From assembly GCF_001613265.1 (NCBI RefSeq), contig NZ_BDCA01000047.1, forward strand, positions 1-39,846: a DNA stretch of 39,846 bases. Reading direction: 5' to 3'. The notes beneath the pieces were generated by a model. That model did no database searches and was not told the DNA's origin. It saw only the letters and a program-made list of their open reading frames with translations. Positions 8,411-16,803 of this stretch are shown in pieces; the first letter of the stretch is position 1, and each line of letters begins with the position of its first letter. Origin of the DNA: Nocardia vermiculata NBRC 100427. GTDB taxonomy: Bacteria; Actinomycetota; Actinomycetes; Mycobacteriales; Mycobacteriaceae. A program made the translations under genes and the position numbers.

Positions 8411-9385
8411 TCAGCGCACGGTGACGACGACCTTGCCCTTCGCCGCCCGGTTGTCCAGCGCGGCCACCGCGGCGGCGGTCTCCGCGAGCGGGTACAACAC
8501 CGGTTGCGGTGCGGGGATCGCGCCGGATGCGAGCAGCGGCGCCACCTCGGCCCACTGTTCCTGCAGATAGCCCGGGTGGGTCAGCACCCATTCACCCCAT
8601 GCCGCACCGACGACCTCGACGTTCTTGAGCAGCAGGCGATTCACCTTCACCGTGGGGATCTCACCGGCGGTGAAGCCGACGACCAGCAGCCGCCCACCCG
8701 GGGCCAGCGAGCGAACACTGTCGGTGAACCGGTCGCCGCCGACGGGGTCCAGCACGATATCCACCCCGCGACCACCGGTCAGCTCTTTCACCTCGGCCAG
8801 CCACTCGGCGGTCAGCACTACATCGGAGGCACCGTTGGCCCGCGCGACCTCCGCCTTCTCCGGCGTGCTCACCACTGCGATCACCCGGCCCGCGCCCAGT
8901 GCCTTGGCCATTCGCAGCGTCGAGGTGCCGATACCGCCGGCCGCGCCGTGCACCAGAACCGTCTCCCCGGCAGCCAGCCGGCCACGGTTGCGCAGGCAGA
9001 AGTGCACGGTCAGATCGTTGAACAGGATTCCCGCACCCGCTTCGAGGGGGATATTGTCCGGCAGCCGGAACACCATCTCCTTCGCCGTCACCGCCGTCTC
9101 GGCGCACGCATTACCGAGCATGGTCAGCGCCACCACCCGGTCACCGGCGGTCACCGACGCGTCCTCCGGCGCCGAGCGCACGATCCCGGCCACCTCGCCG
9201 CCCACCACGAACGGCATCTCGGGTTTCATCTGGTACTGCCCCCGGGTCATCAGCACATCCGGGAATGCGATTCCGGCAGCGTGGACGTCGATCACCACGC
9301 CCCCCGGGAATGCGTCCGGCTCGTCGATGTCCACGACCTCGATGGATTCCGGTCCCTCGAGCTTGCTCACCCGGGCTGCACGCAT
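8411..9385 (-). CDS. NADPH:quinone oxidoreductase, MDR family
   Basis: Zinc-free medium-chain dehydrogenase/reductase of 324 residues that reduces quinones or enones with NADPH. N-terminal GroES-like domain, then a Rossmann domain with VLVHGAAGGIGTSTLRMAKALGA (about residue 145) and the AxxxxVVST start of the second half that binds the NADPH phosphate. DIVLDPVGGDRF and the C-terminal AVAALDNRAAKGKVVVTV are standard for the quinone oxidoreductase group. The ATG at 9383-9385 has AGAGAGG upstream; further upstream in-frame codons are not protein-like. Divergent from the EspC-like gene at 9510. Confidence 0.92.
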   Translation of the reverse strand: MRAARVSKLEGPESIEVVDIDEPDAFPGGVVIDVHAAGIAFPDVLMTRGQYQMKPEMPFVVGGEVAGIVRSAPEDASVTAGDRVVALTMLGNACAETAVTAKEMVFRLPDNIPLEAGAGILFNDLTVHFCLRNRGRLAAGETVLVHGAAGGIGTSTLRMAKALGAGRVIAVVSTPEKAEVARANGASDVVLTAEWLAEVKELTGGRGVDIVLDPVGGDRFTDSVRSLAPGGRLLVVGFTAGEIPTVKVNRLLLKNVEVVGAAWGEWVLTHPGYLQEQWAEVAPLLASGAIPAPQPVLYPLAETAAAVAALDNRAAKGKVVVTVR

Positions 9386-9509
9386 GAATCGACCTCTCTG
9401 TCCGCGGCTGCTTTCCCACAAGTTAACCGGTCTTCGCGCACGCCTGTCCACAGGCCCGGAATTTGTTAGGCTTGGCCCGCTGATCCGAGCGAAGAGGGGG
9501 GAGTTCTTC

Positions 9510-9830
9510 ATGGCCGGTCCCGGCGAAACACCCGCGAACGGGATGAAGATCGACCCCGCCGCACTCCGCACCTTCGCAACCAGGTTACGCACCGAATCCG
9601 ACACCGTCGCGAAGCTGGATTCCGGTCTCGCCGCTGCTGCGGGTGCCCTGCCCGGCACCGGATGGAGCGCGGCCTGCACCGGTGCCGCGACGTCGGTGGA
9701 TAACGCCATGGCTCGAATCGGTTCCCGCGTAACGCATATCGCGGACACTGTCGAACAGGCCGGCAAGGTGATCATCGATACCGATCAGCAGTTGCGCGAG
9801 GATCTGGAGAAGATCGGGATCCGCGCATGA
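9510..9830 (+). CDS. EspC-like / WXG100-like type VII secretion protein
   Basis: 106 residues, mostly helical, no signal peptide. The segment MKIDPAALRTFATRLRTESDTVAKLDSG (residues about 11-38), a central GTGW turn and a second long helix ending QLREDLEKIGIRA match the type VII secretion target family EspC (old DUF2580). GGGGGGAG precedes the ATG, and TAGGCT at 9467-9472 is a plausible -10. The stop overlaps the next start as ATGA, so the pair is co-translated and its product probably pairs with the helical N terminus of the next protein. Confidence 0.85.
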   Translation: MAGPGETPANGMKIDPAALRTFATRLRTESDTVAKLDSGLAAAAGALPGTGWSAACTGAATSVDNAMARIGSRVTHIADTVEQAGKVIIDTDQQLREDLEKIGIRA

Positions 9831-11050
9831 CCGAATCCGGTGGCACACTGACGGTCCCGGCGGTGCTGAGCTGGAATCCGGACCAGCTCACCACGGCGGG
9901 CCAGGCGGTCGAGAAGCTCTCCACGGACCTCGACAGCGCCGTCCGCACGGCTGTCGACGCGACCCAGCAGCTGGGTACCGAGCAGAGCTGGGGCGGCGGT
10001 GCCGCGCGCGCCGCGGACGCCCGCATGCTGTTGGAGAAGGCCCGCGCCTCCGCGGCGAGCCAGGCCGTGCTGGGCCTGCAGCCCGCGTTGACTCAGCAGG
10101 TGGACAACCTGAAGCACGTGCAGCAGGAGGTTCGGCGCCTGCGGGATCTCGCGGAAACCCCACCCGCACCGGGGGTTCCGGCCTTCCACGTCGAGGACGA
10201 CGGCACCGTATCCATGCAGGCGCGCGCCGCGTGGCTGCGCGAGAACAAGAAGGGGCCGCACGGTGAAGATTTGTTCACCGACGCCCAGCTGCAGGCGGAA
10301 CTGCTGAAGGAGAGCATCGACGCACTGAATCAGCAGGTGGCGATCCAGCGCGCCCTGGCTCAGGCACTGGGGGTCGCCACCTCCGCGATCGCCGCCCTGA
10401 ACGGCGCGAAGACTCAGGTGGATCTGGCGTTCGCCGCCCTCGGCGACCCGGTCACCGGCGCAGGCGCAGCGCCGCCGGCCCCCCCGGCCCCGACGGCGCC
10501 CGCCGCGGCAGCTCCGCCCCCACCCGCGCCACCTCCTGCCGCGCCGCCCGCCGCCACACCGGTCGCGCACAATTCGGGCAGCCCCTCGTCCAACCTGATG
10601 GGAAACAGCTATTCCGGTGGCGACAACAGTTCCTACAGCGAGGGTTCGGCGGGCGGCCCCAGCAGCGGGCCGGCACCGACCGCCCAGCCCTCCGGAGATG
10701 TGCAGCAGTGGATCGCGGAGGCCAAGCAGATTCTGATCGAGATGGGATATCCGCCGGAATCGATCGACGAGAACGCGATCGCGCTGATCATCGAGCACGA
10801 ATCCGGTGGCGATCCGAATGCGATCAACAACTGGGACAGCAATGCGGCCGCCGGCCATCCGTCGAAGGGCATCATGCAATGCATCGACGGCACCTTCAAT
10901 GCGCACGCCGCACCCGGCCATTCCGATATCTGGAATCCGGTCGACAATATCGTCGCCGCGACGCGCTATTCGATCGACCGATACGGCTCACTCGACAGCG
11001 TTCCGGGCGTTTCTGCCGTATCCGGCGGCAGCGGTTACGTCGGCTACTGA
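9827..11050 (+). CDS. WXG-like protein fused to a lytic transglycosylase domain
   Basis: 407 residues in three parts. Residues 1-205 are helical and resemble an ESX/EspB-type N-terminal domain (WNPDQLTTAGQAVEKL, a QSWGGGAARAAD turn, long heptad-like helices). Residues about 206-250 are a Pro/Ala-rich linker followed by a Ser/Gly/Asn stretch. Residues about 295-400 are a soluble lytic transglycosylase-like domain: IIEHESGGDPNAIN places the catalytic Glu at 325, then KGIMQ and NIVAATRYSIDRYGS, both standard. There is no signal peptide, so export by type VII secretion with its upstream partner is the likely route to the wall. It probably cleaves peptidoglycan. Confidence 0.88.
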   Translation: MTESGGTLTVPAVLSWNPDQLTTAGQAVEKLSTDLDSAVRTAVDATQQLGTEQSWGGGAARAADARMLLEKARASAASQAVLGLQPALTQQVDNLKHVQQEVRRLRDLAETPPAPGVPAFHVEDDGTVSMQARAAWLRENKKGPHGEDLFTDAQLQAELLKESIDALNQQVAIQRALAQALGVATSAIAALNGAKTQVDLAFAALGDPVTGAGAAPPAPPAPTAPAAAAPPPPAPPPAAPPAATPVAHNSGSPSSNLMGNSYSGGDNSSYSEGSAGGPSSGPAPTAQPSGDVQQWIAEAKQILIEMGYPPESIDENAIALIIEHESGGDPNAINNWDSNAAAGHPSKGIMQCIDGTFNAHAAPGHSDIWNPVDNIVAATRYSIDRYGSLDSVPGVSAVSGGSGYVGY

Positions 11051-11193
11051 CCCTCGTCCGGGTGCGGAGCTGGATATTCACTACGCGTGGGTACACCCAT
11101 CTCCGCGTAACACTGTGACGTGCGCCCCGTAAAGTCATGTCACAAGAAGCACCGCAGAAGTACGCGGCACACCGTGCAGCGCGAGGAGCACCA

Positions 11194-11967
11194 GTGTCAC
11201 TCGATCAGCCACTCGCCCCGCTTCCCCAGGAGGGCATGGGCTTCGCCTCGGCGTGGCCCGTCCGGGCTGGCGATGTCGATCCTTACAGCAGGCTACGGCT
11301 CGATGCCGTGGCCCGGTATTTGCAGGATATCGCGTGGGAAGACCTACACAGCAGCTTTTTCCATCGCACCGATCCGGATTGGATCGTGCGCCGCACCGTC
11401 GTCGATGTCGTACGACCGATCGTGTGGCCGGACCGGGTGGAATTACGCCGCTGGTGTTCGGCCATGTCGACCCGGTGGACCAATATGCGGGTGCGCATCT
11501 CCGGGAGCAACGGCGGATTGATCGAAACCGAGGGGTTCTGGATCAATATCAACGAGTCGACGAATATGCCGACTCGGATCAGCGATCAGGGCTTGGCCCT
11601 GCTGGCACGGACCACCGATGAGCATCGACTGCGGTGGCGGCCCTGGCTCACCGATCCGGTACCGCCGGAAACCGATACCGATCTGCCGTTCCCGGTGCGG
11701 GCGACCGATATCGACCAGTTGAACCACGTCAACAACGCCATGTACTGGCAGGCGGTGGAGCACTATCTGGTCGACTACCCGAAATTGGTCGCGGGCCCGC
11801 ATCGTGCGGTGATCGAATATGTCGCGCCGGTACTGGCGCGTCAGCACATCAGCGTGCGCAGCCGCTACGAGGCCGGCGACCGCACCGGTCGGCCCGTCCT
11901 ACGGCTGTGGTTCATGGTGGGCGGCACCATCACCACCACGGTGCGGATCGGCGCCCTCCCCGAGTGA
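11194..11967 (+). CDS. Acyl-ACP thioesterase-like protein
   Basis: 257 residues with two hotdog halves of the FatA/FatB family: N-terminal FASAWPVRAGDVDPYSRLRLDAVARYLQDIA and C-terminal LPFPVRATDIDQLNHVNNAMYWQAVEHYL, where the Asp, Asn and His typical of the active site appear. It should release fatty acids from a carrier thioester; the substrate is unknown. GTG at 11194 is chosen because AGGAG lies 5 nt upstream; an in-frame ATG at 11137 has no ribosome binding site. Convergent with fprB across a strong hairpin. Confidence 0.88.
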   Translation: MSLDQPLAPLPQEGMGFASAWPVRAGDVDPYSRLRLDAVARYLQDIAWEDLHSSFFHRTDPDWIVRRTVVDVVRPIVWPDRVELRRWCSAMSTRWTNMRVRISGSNGGLIETEGFWININESTNMPTRISDQGLALLARTTDEHRLRWRPWLTDPVPPETDTDLPFPVRATDIDQLNHVNNAMYWQAVEHYLVDYPKLVAGPHRAVIEYVAPVLARQHISVRSRYEAGDRTGRPVLRLWFMVGGTITTTVRIGALPE

Positions 11968-12043
11968 GCCGTTGCAGCGCGGGTGCGGACGTGCGGTGAT
12001 CGGTTGCCGGTGATTCGCGGGGATTCACGCACCGGCTGCACCG

Positions 12044-12075
12044 GGTTCCGGGCCCACCGTGGCGGGCCCGGAACC
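12044..12075. terminator. Bidirectional hairpin terminator between thioesterase and fprB
   Basis: Perfect 12-bp stem GGTTCCGGGCCC / GGGCCCGGAACC with an 8-nt loop, 76 nt after the thioesterase stop and 9 nt past the fprB stop. No T tract, as usual for actinobacterial terminators. Its position suits both converging genes. Confidence 0.75.
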
Positions 12076-12084
12076 ACACGATGA

Positions 12085-13752
12085 TCAGCCGCGTGCGGCC
12101 TTCAGCAGATCGTCGATCGTGGTGAATTTGACCCGGGGGCGGCCCGCCGACTTACCGGCACCCTTCTCCGCCGCGTCGATCGCCTTCCAGCCTTCCCGGC
12201 CGATCGCGTCCGGCTGGCGCTCCGACAACAGTGCCTCGAGCGCCGCCCGGTCGCCCTCGGGCGCCGCCAGCTTGCCCGCGGTGAAGTCCTCGAGCACCTG
12301 CTCCACGGTTTCGGTGGCATCGACCCGGTTGGATCCGATGACGCCCCGGGGGCCGCGCTTGATCCAGCCCGACACGTATACGCCGGTCACGTGCGCACCG
12401 TCCGCGACGACCCGGCCGTGCTCGTTGGGCACGACCCCGCCACGATCGTCGAACGGCAGATCCTGCACCGGCCGGCCCTTGTAGCCGATGGAGCGCAGCA
12501 CCATCGACGCCGACAGCGCCTCGGTGCGGTCGGAGGCCCGCGCGACCACACGGCCGTCCTCCTCGACCAGCTCGTTGTGCACGAACTCGAGCGCCTCGAC
12601 CTTGTCGTCGCCGGTGATCTCGGTCGGCGAGGCGAGATAGCGGAAGACGATCCGCTTGTTCTCCGGATTCGGCGTCTCGGCCGCGTACTCCTGCGCCAGC
12701 TCGTACTTCAGCTTCAGCGAGGGTTCGATCTGCGGATCGTCGAACAACGCCTGGCTGTGCGGGTCCAGCTCCAGCTCCGCGGGGTCGATGACCACATCGA
12801 CACCCTTCAGGTGCCCGAGCGCCAGGAACTCCGACGAGGTGTAGGCGGCCTGCAGCGGCCCACGGCGACCCAGCACCACGACCTCGCGCACATTGCTGTT
12901 GCGCAGCGCCTCCAGGGCATGGTCGGCGATATCGGTCTTGGCCAGTTCGTCCGCGGGCAGGGTCAGCACCCGCGCCACGTCGAGGGCGACGTTGCCGTTG
13001 CCGACGATCACCACGCGCTCACCGGACAGATCGAAGCTGCGCTCGGCGTAGTCGGGGTGGCCGTTGTACCAGGCCACGAATTCGGTCGCGGAGTGGCTGC
13101 CGGCCAGATCCTCACCGGGCACATCCAACCGGCGATCGGTCGAGGCGCCGACGGCGTAGATCACCGCGTGGTGGTGGCCCAGCAACTCGTCGTGCGAAAT
13201 ATGCTTACCGACCTCGACGTTGAGCCGGTACTGCAGCGTGTCGCGGCGGAAGGCGCTCTCGAACATGGCCGACACCGATTTGGTGCCGGGGTGGTCGGGC
13301 GCGACACCGGCGCGGACCAGACCCCAGGGGGTGGGCAGCCGGTCGAACATCTCCACCTCGACGTCCGCGCGGCGCAGCAGCTCGTCGGCCGCATAGCAGG
13401 CCGCCGGACCGGCGCCGACGATCGCCACCCGCAGCGTGCCGAGTTCCTTCGGCGGGCGAGACGGGGTCACCAGCGGGTCGAAATTCGACTCGAGCGGGTG
13501 CCGCTCGAAGTACGACGCGTTGATATCGCGGAAGCGAGCCAAGGAGGCCGTCAGATCGTCCTCCGAGAAGATGGCTTCCACCGGGCACGCGTCCACGCAG
13601 GCACCACAGTCGATACAGGTGTCGGGGTCGATGTAGAGCTGCTCGGTCGTTGCGAACTCAGGTTGCTCCGGAGTTGGGCGAATGCAGTCGACCGGGCACT
13701 CGGGTACGCAGCTCGCGTCGTTGCAACAACGCTGCGTGATCACGTAGGCCAT
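12085..13752 (-). CDS. fprB: Ferredoxin-NADP reductase with N-terminal ferredoxin domain (FprB type)
   Basis: 555 residues. Residues 1-65 form a bacterial ferredoxin with two Fe-S binding motifs, CCNDASCVPECPVDC and CIDCGACVDACPVEA. Residues from about 105 form an adrenodoxin-reductase-like flavoprotein: VAIVGAGPAACYAADELL binds FAD, and VVIVGNGNVALDVARVL binds NADPH. The same fusion is known as FprB in mycobacteria, where it moves electrons between NADPH and ferredoxins or cytochromes P450. Starts MAYVITQRCC; monocistronic here. No P450 or separate ferredoxin gene is in the window. Confidence 0.94.
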   Translation of the reverse strand: MAYVITQRCCNDASCVPECPVDCIRPTPEQPEFATTEQLYIDPDTCIDCGACVDACPVEAIFSEDDLTASLARFRDINASYFERHPLESNFDPLVTPSRPPKELGTLRVAIVGAGPAACYAADELLRRADVEVEMFDRLPTPWGLVRAGVAPDHPGTKSVSAMFESAFRRDTLQYRLNVEVGKHISHDELLGHHHAVIYAVGASTDRRLDVPGEDLAGSHSATEFVAWYNGHPDYAERSFDLSGERVVIVGNGNVALDVARVLTLPADELAKTDIADHALEALRNSNVREVVVLGRRGPLQAAYTSSEFLALGHLKGVDVVIDPAELELDPHSQALFDDPQIEPSLKLKYELAQEYAAETPNPENKRIVFRYLASPTEITGDDKVEALEFVHNELVEEDGRVVARASDRTEALSASMVLRSIGYKGRPVQDLPFDDRGGVVPNEHGRVVADGAHVTGVYVSGWIKRGPRGVIGSNRVDATETVEQVLEDFTAGKLAAPEGDRAALEALLSERQPDAIGREGWKAIDAAEKGAGKSAGRPRVKFTTIDDLLKAARG

Positions 13753-13943
13753 ATCTCGCAGATCCTCGAAACATCATGGGGCATCCCCACCCGGGGCTCG
13801 GGACAGGGCGTGCGTCACACCGGGTACCGGTAGGCACCTATTGTGACACCACCCTTCAGTGTGCCTCGAGAGTGAGTTTCCTCTCCCGGCAGGAGGTGTG
13901 CCGAACGACACTGCCGGGGTGAACGGGGCTTACGGTATTGCCC

Positions 13944-14435
13944 ATGGCGCGGACGCTCATCCTGATGCGACACGGTAAATCCGCTTATCCACCCGGTGTC
14001 GCGGACCGGGAGCGGCCCCTGGCACCGCGTGGCCGGCGCGAGGCCGCACTGGCGGGTGATTGGCTGCGCGAGACCCAACCGGTGATCGATGCGGTGAGCT
14101 GCTCGGATGCGGTTCGCACCCGCGAAACCCTGGCCGCAACCGGTGTGCGGGCTCCGGTGACGTTCGAGCCGTCGATCTACGAGGCCTCGCCGCGCACGCT
14201 GATCGAACTGGTCCAGCTCACCGACGACGCCGTGCAGACCCTGCTGCTGGTCGGTCATTCTCCGGGGATGCCGTGGACGGCGTGGGAACTGGCGGCCAAC
14301 CGCGCCTCACTTGTCGCGGAGGAACTCGGTCGGCACTTCCCTACCTCGGCCCTCGCCGTGCTGGAATTCGACCGGCCGTGGTCGCAGGCCGATCCGGGCA
14401 CCGGGGACCTGGTGCGGTTCCACATCCCGCGCTGA
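13944..14435 (+). CDS. SixA-like histidine phosphatase
   Basis: 163 residues of the histidine phosphatase superfamily. LILMRHGKSAYPPG near the N terminus holds the catalytic RHG; SCSDAVRTRETLAAT carries the second Arg; LLLVGHSPGM carries the second catalytic His. Length and layout match SixA phosphohistidine phosphatases rather than phosphoglycerate mutases. The ATG at 13944 is taken over an in-frame TTG two codons upstream; the ribosome binding site is weak. Divergent from fprB. Confidence 0.9.
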   Translation: MARTLILMRHGKSAYPPGVADRERPLAPRGRREAALAGDWLRETQPVIDAVSCSDAVRTRETLAATGVRAPVTFEPSIYEASPRTLIELVQLTDDAVQTLLLVGHSPGMPWTAWELAANRASLVAEELGRHFPTSALAVLEFDRPWSQADPGTGDLVRFHIPR

Positions 14436-14502
14436 ACCCACAGACAAACGCCAACAGCCGACAGCCGAGCGCCACGCCGACGCCGGGACGGGAGCCGGCC
14501 GG

Positions 14503-14703
14503 TCAGCTCACGAACTTGCCGCGGACGACGACAACAGCGCCGACTACGACCAGCAGCAGCAGCGCGACGAACCAGTTCGTCAGCGCCCAGACCACACCGA
14601 GCACGACGATCACGGGGACTGCCGCGACCAGCGCGATGAACGGACTTTCCTTGACCGTCTCCAGCGCGGAACGCGCGCGGGCCCGGTCGATCTCTTTGGC
14701 CAT
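14503..14703 (-). CDS. Small two-helix membrane protein
   Basis: 66 residues. A charged cytoplasmic head (MAKEIDRARARSALETVKES) precedes two hydrophobic helices, about residues 22-41 and 44-61, separated by a short turn with Asn and Trp, ending GKFVS. Similar small proteins are common in actinobacteria, without known function. Convergent with the SixA-like gene and divergent from the MerR gene. Confidence 0.7.
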   Translation of the reverse strand: MAKEIDRARARSALETVKESPFIALVAAVPVIVVLGVVWALTNWFVALLLLVVVGAVVVVRGKFVS

Positions 14704-14753
14704 GTCTTCAGGGTAAGCGTTCGCGGGGCGCGCCGCTCATGGATCACTCGGAC

Positions 14754-14784
14754 TTGCTTGGAGTGCACTCCAGGCCGGTACTGT
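14754..14784 (+). promoter_or_regulatory. MerR-type promoter with operator palindrome in a 19-bp spacer
   Basis: TTGCTT at 14754-14759, then exactly 19 nt, then TACTGT at 14779-14784. The perfect palindrome TGGAGTGCACTCCA (14759-14772) sits in the spacer, the classic arrangement that MerR proteins untwist to activate. From memory, the sequence resembles operators of the aldehyde-responsive AdhR/NmlR branch (CTTGGAGT-ACTCCAAG). The merR ATG is 31 nt downstream, so autoregulation is likely. Confidence 0.7.
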
Positions 14785-14814
14785 CGAGATAGATCCGGCA
14801 GGAAGGTGCGTGGC

Positions 14815-15240
14815 ATGTCGACAACCACCGCGAATCCCCTCGAGCACACCGAAGAGTACGACCGTCCGAAGTACTCGATCGGTGATGTGGCCGAGATTTC
14901 CGGCCTCACCCGCGACACCCTGCGCTGGTACGAGCGGATCGGCCTGATGGATTACGTCGGGCGTGATTCCAGTGGCCAACGCCGCTTCAGCGATCGAGAT
15001 CTCAACTGGCTGCACCTGATCGGATGCCTGCGCGCCACCGGTATGTCGGTGGCCGACATGGTCCACTACGCGGAACTGGTGCGAGCCGGCGATTCGACCA
15101 CTCCCGAACGTCTCGCGATGTTCCGCACCACCCGAGCCGGAGTGCTGGAGCGTATCGACGCACTGCAGCAGACCCTGGGCGTGCTGGATCGTAAGATCGA
15201 TATGTACGAGAGCAGAGTCGCTGCCATACAAGGCATCTGA
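14815..15240 (+). CDS. MerR-family regulator, AdhR/NmlR-like
   Basis: 141 residues. The MerR helix-turn-helix and wing lie at about residues 19-88 (YSIGDVAEISGLTRDTLRWYERIGLMD... SGQRRFSDRDLNWLHLIGCLRATGMSVADM), followed by the long dimerisation helix (FRTTRAGVLERIDALQQTLGVLDRKIDMYE). There are few residues beyond the helix, as in the stress-responsive short MerR group. GGCAGGAAGG lies upstream of the ATG. One Cys (GCLRATG) is in the position often seen in the NmlR group. No separate aldehyde dehydrogenase gene is adjacent, so its target beyond itself is unclear. Confidence 0.92.
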   Translation: MSTTTANPLEHTEEYDRPKYSIGDVAEISGLTRDTLRWYERIGLMDYVGRDSSGQRRFSDRDLNWLHLIGCLRATGMSVADMVHYAELVRAGDSTTPERLAMFRTTRAGVLERIDALQQTLGVLDRKIDMYESRVAAIQGI

Positions 15241-15258
15241 GTCCGCAGCAGCCGCATT

Positions 15259-15276
15259 CGAGCTCGGGTGAGCTCG
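15259..15276 (+). terminator. Small hairpin after the merR gene
   Basis: Perfect 7-bp stem CGAGCTC / GAGCTCG with a 4-nt loop, 18 nt after the merR stop. Modest stability and no T tract; probable terminator. Confidence 0.4.
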
Positions 15277-15325
15277 CCTACATCCCGCGCGGGTGACGCA
15301 GCGCACGGTTTACGATGCCTGCGCT

Positions 15326-15496
15326 ATGCAAATCCTCGCACTCGCCGACCCGGCCCCCACACCATCCGTTCCGGACAGCCCCCGGTGTGGTTGTGGCCTT
15401 GCGCGACACCGACTGTCGGTCCGACGACGTCCGGCGCCCGCCGGCACGCGCAACCGCAGGCCGATGAAGCGCAGACATCCGGTGCGGGAACGTTAA
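15326..15496 (+). CDS. Possible 56-codon upstream ORF leading into the GNAT gene
   Basis: Reads MQILALADPAPTPSVPDSP, then a CGCG pair of cysteines and an Arg/Pro-rich tail. A TACGAT hexamer at 15311-15316 lies 9 nt before the ATG, so the transcript would be nearly leaderless. Its TAA stop forms part of the TAAGGAG ribosome binding site of the next gene, which suggests translational coupling. Codon bias is only moderate, and it could be untranslated leader instead. Confidence 0.35.
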   Translation: MQILALADPAPTPSVPDSPRCGCGLARHRLSVRRRPAPAGTRNRRPMKRRHPVRER

Positions 15497-15508
15497 GGAG
15501 TACAACCG

Positions 15509-15820
15509 ATGATCGATCAGGCCGCGGCAGCAGCTGTCGTCCGCAACGAAGCTCAGCACCGTTACGAGGTGTGGTACGGAGACAAACTCGCCGGATTCGC
15601 CGAATACCGCGAGAACGGCGAGGACACCGCCTTCATCCACACCGAGGTCGATACGGAGTTCAGCGGTAAGGGACTGGCGAGCACGCTGGCACGGCACGCC
15701 GTCGTGGACACCGTCGAACGCGGGCGCGCGATCGTGCCCCGCTGTTCGTTCATCAAGGGCTGGCTGGACAAGCATCCGGACTACGATGCTCATGTCGTCG
15801 GCAAGGGGATCCAGCGCTGA
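15509..15820 (+). CDS. Small GNAT-like N-acetyltransferase (YidJ-like)
   Basis: 103 residues of the short acetyltransferase group (COG2388 type). RYEVWYGDKLAGFAEYRENGEDTAFIHTEVD is the central sheet, SGKGLASTLARHAVVDTVERG the acetyl-CoA loop and helix, and VPRCSFIKGWLDKHPDY the conserved tail. The group is about half the usual GNAT length; substrates are mostly unknown. AAGGAG lies 9 nt before the ATG. Confidence 0.9.
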   Translation: MIDQAAAAAVVRNEAQHRYEVWYGDKLAGFAEYRENGEDTAFIHTEVDTEFSGKGLASTLARHAVVDTVERGRAIVPRCSFIKGWLDKHPDYDAHVVGKGIQR

Positions 15821-15832
15821 CGAACCACCGGC

Positions 15833-16702
15833 TCAGCCGAATACCGTAGTGCCGGAATCCGTTTCCGGAGCCAGGCGCTGAGTTCCGATGACCCGCAACA
15901 GTTCCAGCTTCTGCTGCGTGTCGGTGCCCGGTCGCGGATAGTGCACCAGCAGGTTCTGCGCGGAATTCGGCGTCACCAGGCGCTCGCAGACCAGGTCCAG
16001 CAGACCGACCCGCGGGTGCAGGATGCGTTTGGCATCGGTGGTGCGTACCGCCACCTCGTGCGCGGACCACAGCTGTTCGAATTCGGGACTCACCGCCCGC
16101 AATTCCGTGACCAGTTCGGTCACGTCGGCATCGCCGGCCCGGCGCGCGGCCGTGGCCCGCAGATCCGCGACCTGACTGCGGACCAGGCGGTCCCGGTCGG
16201 CTTCCGGGAACCGCTCCCGGACCTCGGGCTCGGTGAACCACCGCCATGTCATGTAGCGGGCCATACCGGTGCAGCCGGTCTGTTCGCCGGACATGCTGAT
16301 GTGCATATGGTTCTGGGCGAGGGTTTCACCGAGATCGGAGACGACGCACGCGGGTGTGTCCTCGAGCTTGTCCAGCAGATACAGCAGCCCGGGGCGCACA
16401 TGCCGGTCGGCCGCGCCCCGGCGCGGTGCGGGATGCCCGCACAGATGGTAGAGATGGTCGCGCTCGTCCTCGCCGAACCGCAGGGCACGAGCCAGGGCAC
16501 CGAGCACCTGCACCGACGGCCGGGGACCGCGGGCCTGCTCCAGGCGGGTGTAGTAGTCGGTGGACATCCCGGCCAGCAATGCGACCTCGTCACGGCGCAG
16601 CCCGGGGGTGCGGCGGCGTGCGCCGGGCAGCAGGCCCACATCGGCGGGCTGCAGTTGCGCCCGGCGACGCCGCAGGAAGTCGGCCAGATCGTCGCGGTCC
16701 AT
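15833..16702 (-). CDS. XRE-family regulator with MmyB-like ligand domain
   Basis: 289 residues. N-terminal Cro/CI helix-turn-helix (LADFLRRRRAQLQPADVGL... GLRRDEVALLAGMSTDYYTRLEQARGPRPS, about residues 5-65) is followed by a PAS-like MmyB ligand domain (LDKLEDTPACVVSDLGETLAQN... through HPRVGLLDLVCERLV). This combination is frequent in actinobacteria next to short-chain reductases or aldo/keto reductases, which it controls; here it is divergent from an aldo/keto reductase with about 100 bp between starts. ATG at 16700-16702; a GTG three codons upstream is an alternative. Confidence 0.9.
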   Translation of the reverse strand: MDRDDLADFLRRRRAQLQPADVGLLPGARRRTPGLRRDEVALLAGMSTDYYTRLEQARGPRPSVQVLGALARALRFGEDERDHLYHLCGHPAPRRGAADRHVRPGLLYLLDKLEDTPACVVSDLGETLAQNHMHISMSGEQTGCTGMARYMTWRWFTEPEVRERFPEADRDRLVRSQVADLRATAARRAGDADVTELVTELRAVSPEFEQLWSAHEVAVRTTDAKRILHPRVGLLDLVCERLVTPNSAQNLLVHYPRPGTDTQQKLELLRVIGTQRLAPETDSGTTVFG

Positions 16703-16803
16703 ACGTTCCACTGTGCCCGTCCGCGCCCACGGCAACCAGGGATCGACGATCCCCCGATAAACCATCTCTGCCGGGCCCGGCGCTGCGGGCAGAGGATGTG
16801 AGC

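Noticed and set aside
10468..10570. GC-rich repetitive stretch as a possible repeat element
   Set aside because: It is the coding sequence of the Pro/Ala-rich linker of the transglycosylase protein.
12391..13833. A 480-codon plus-strand frame opposite fprB
   Set aside because: The minus-strand frame has clear Fe-S and nucleotide-binding motifs; the plus frame has none.
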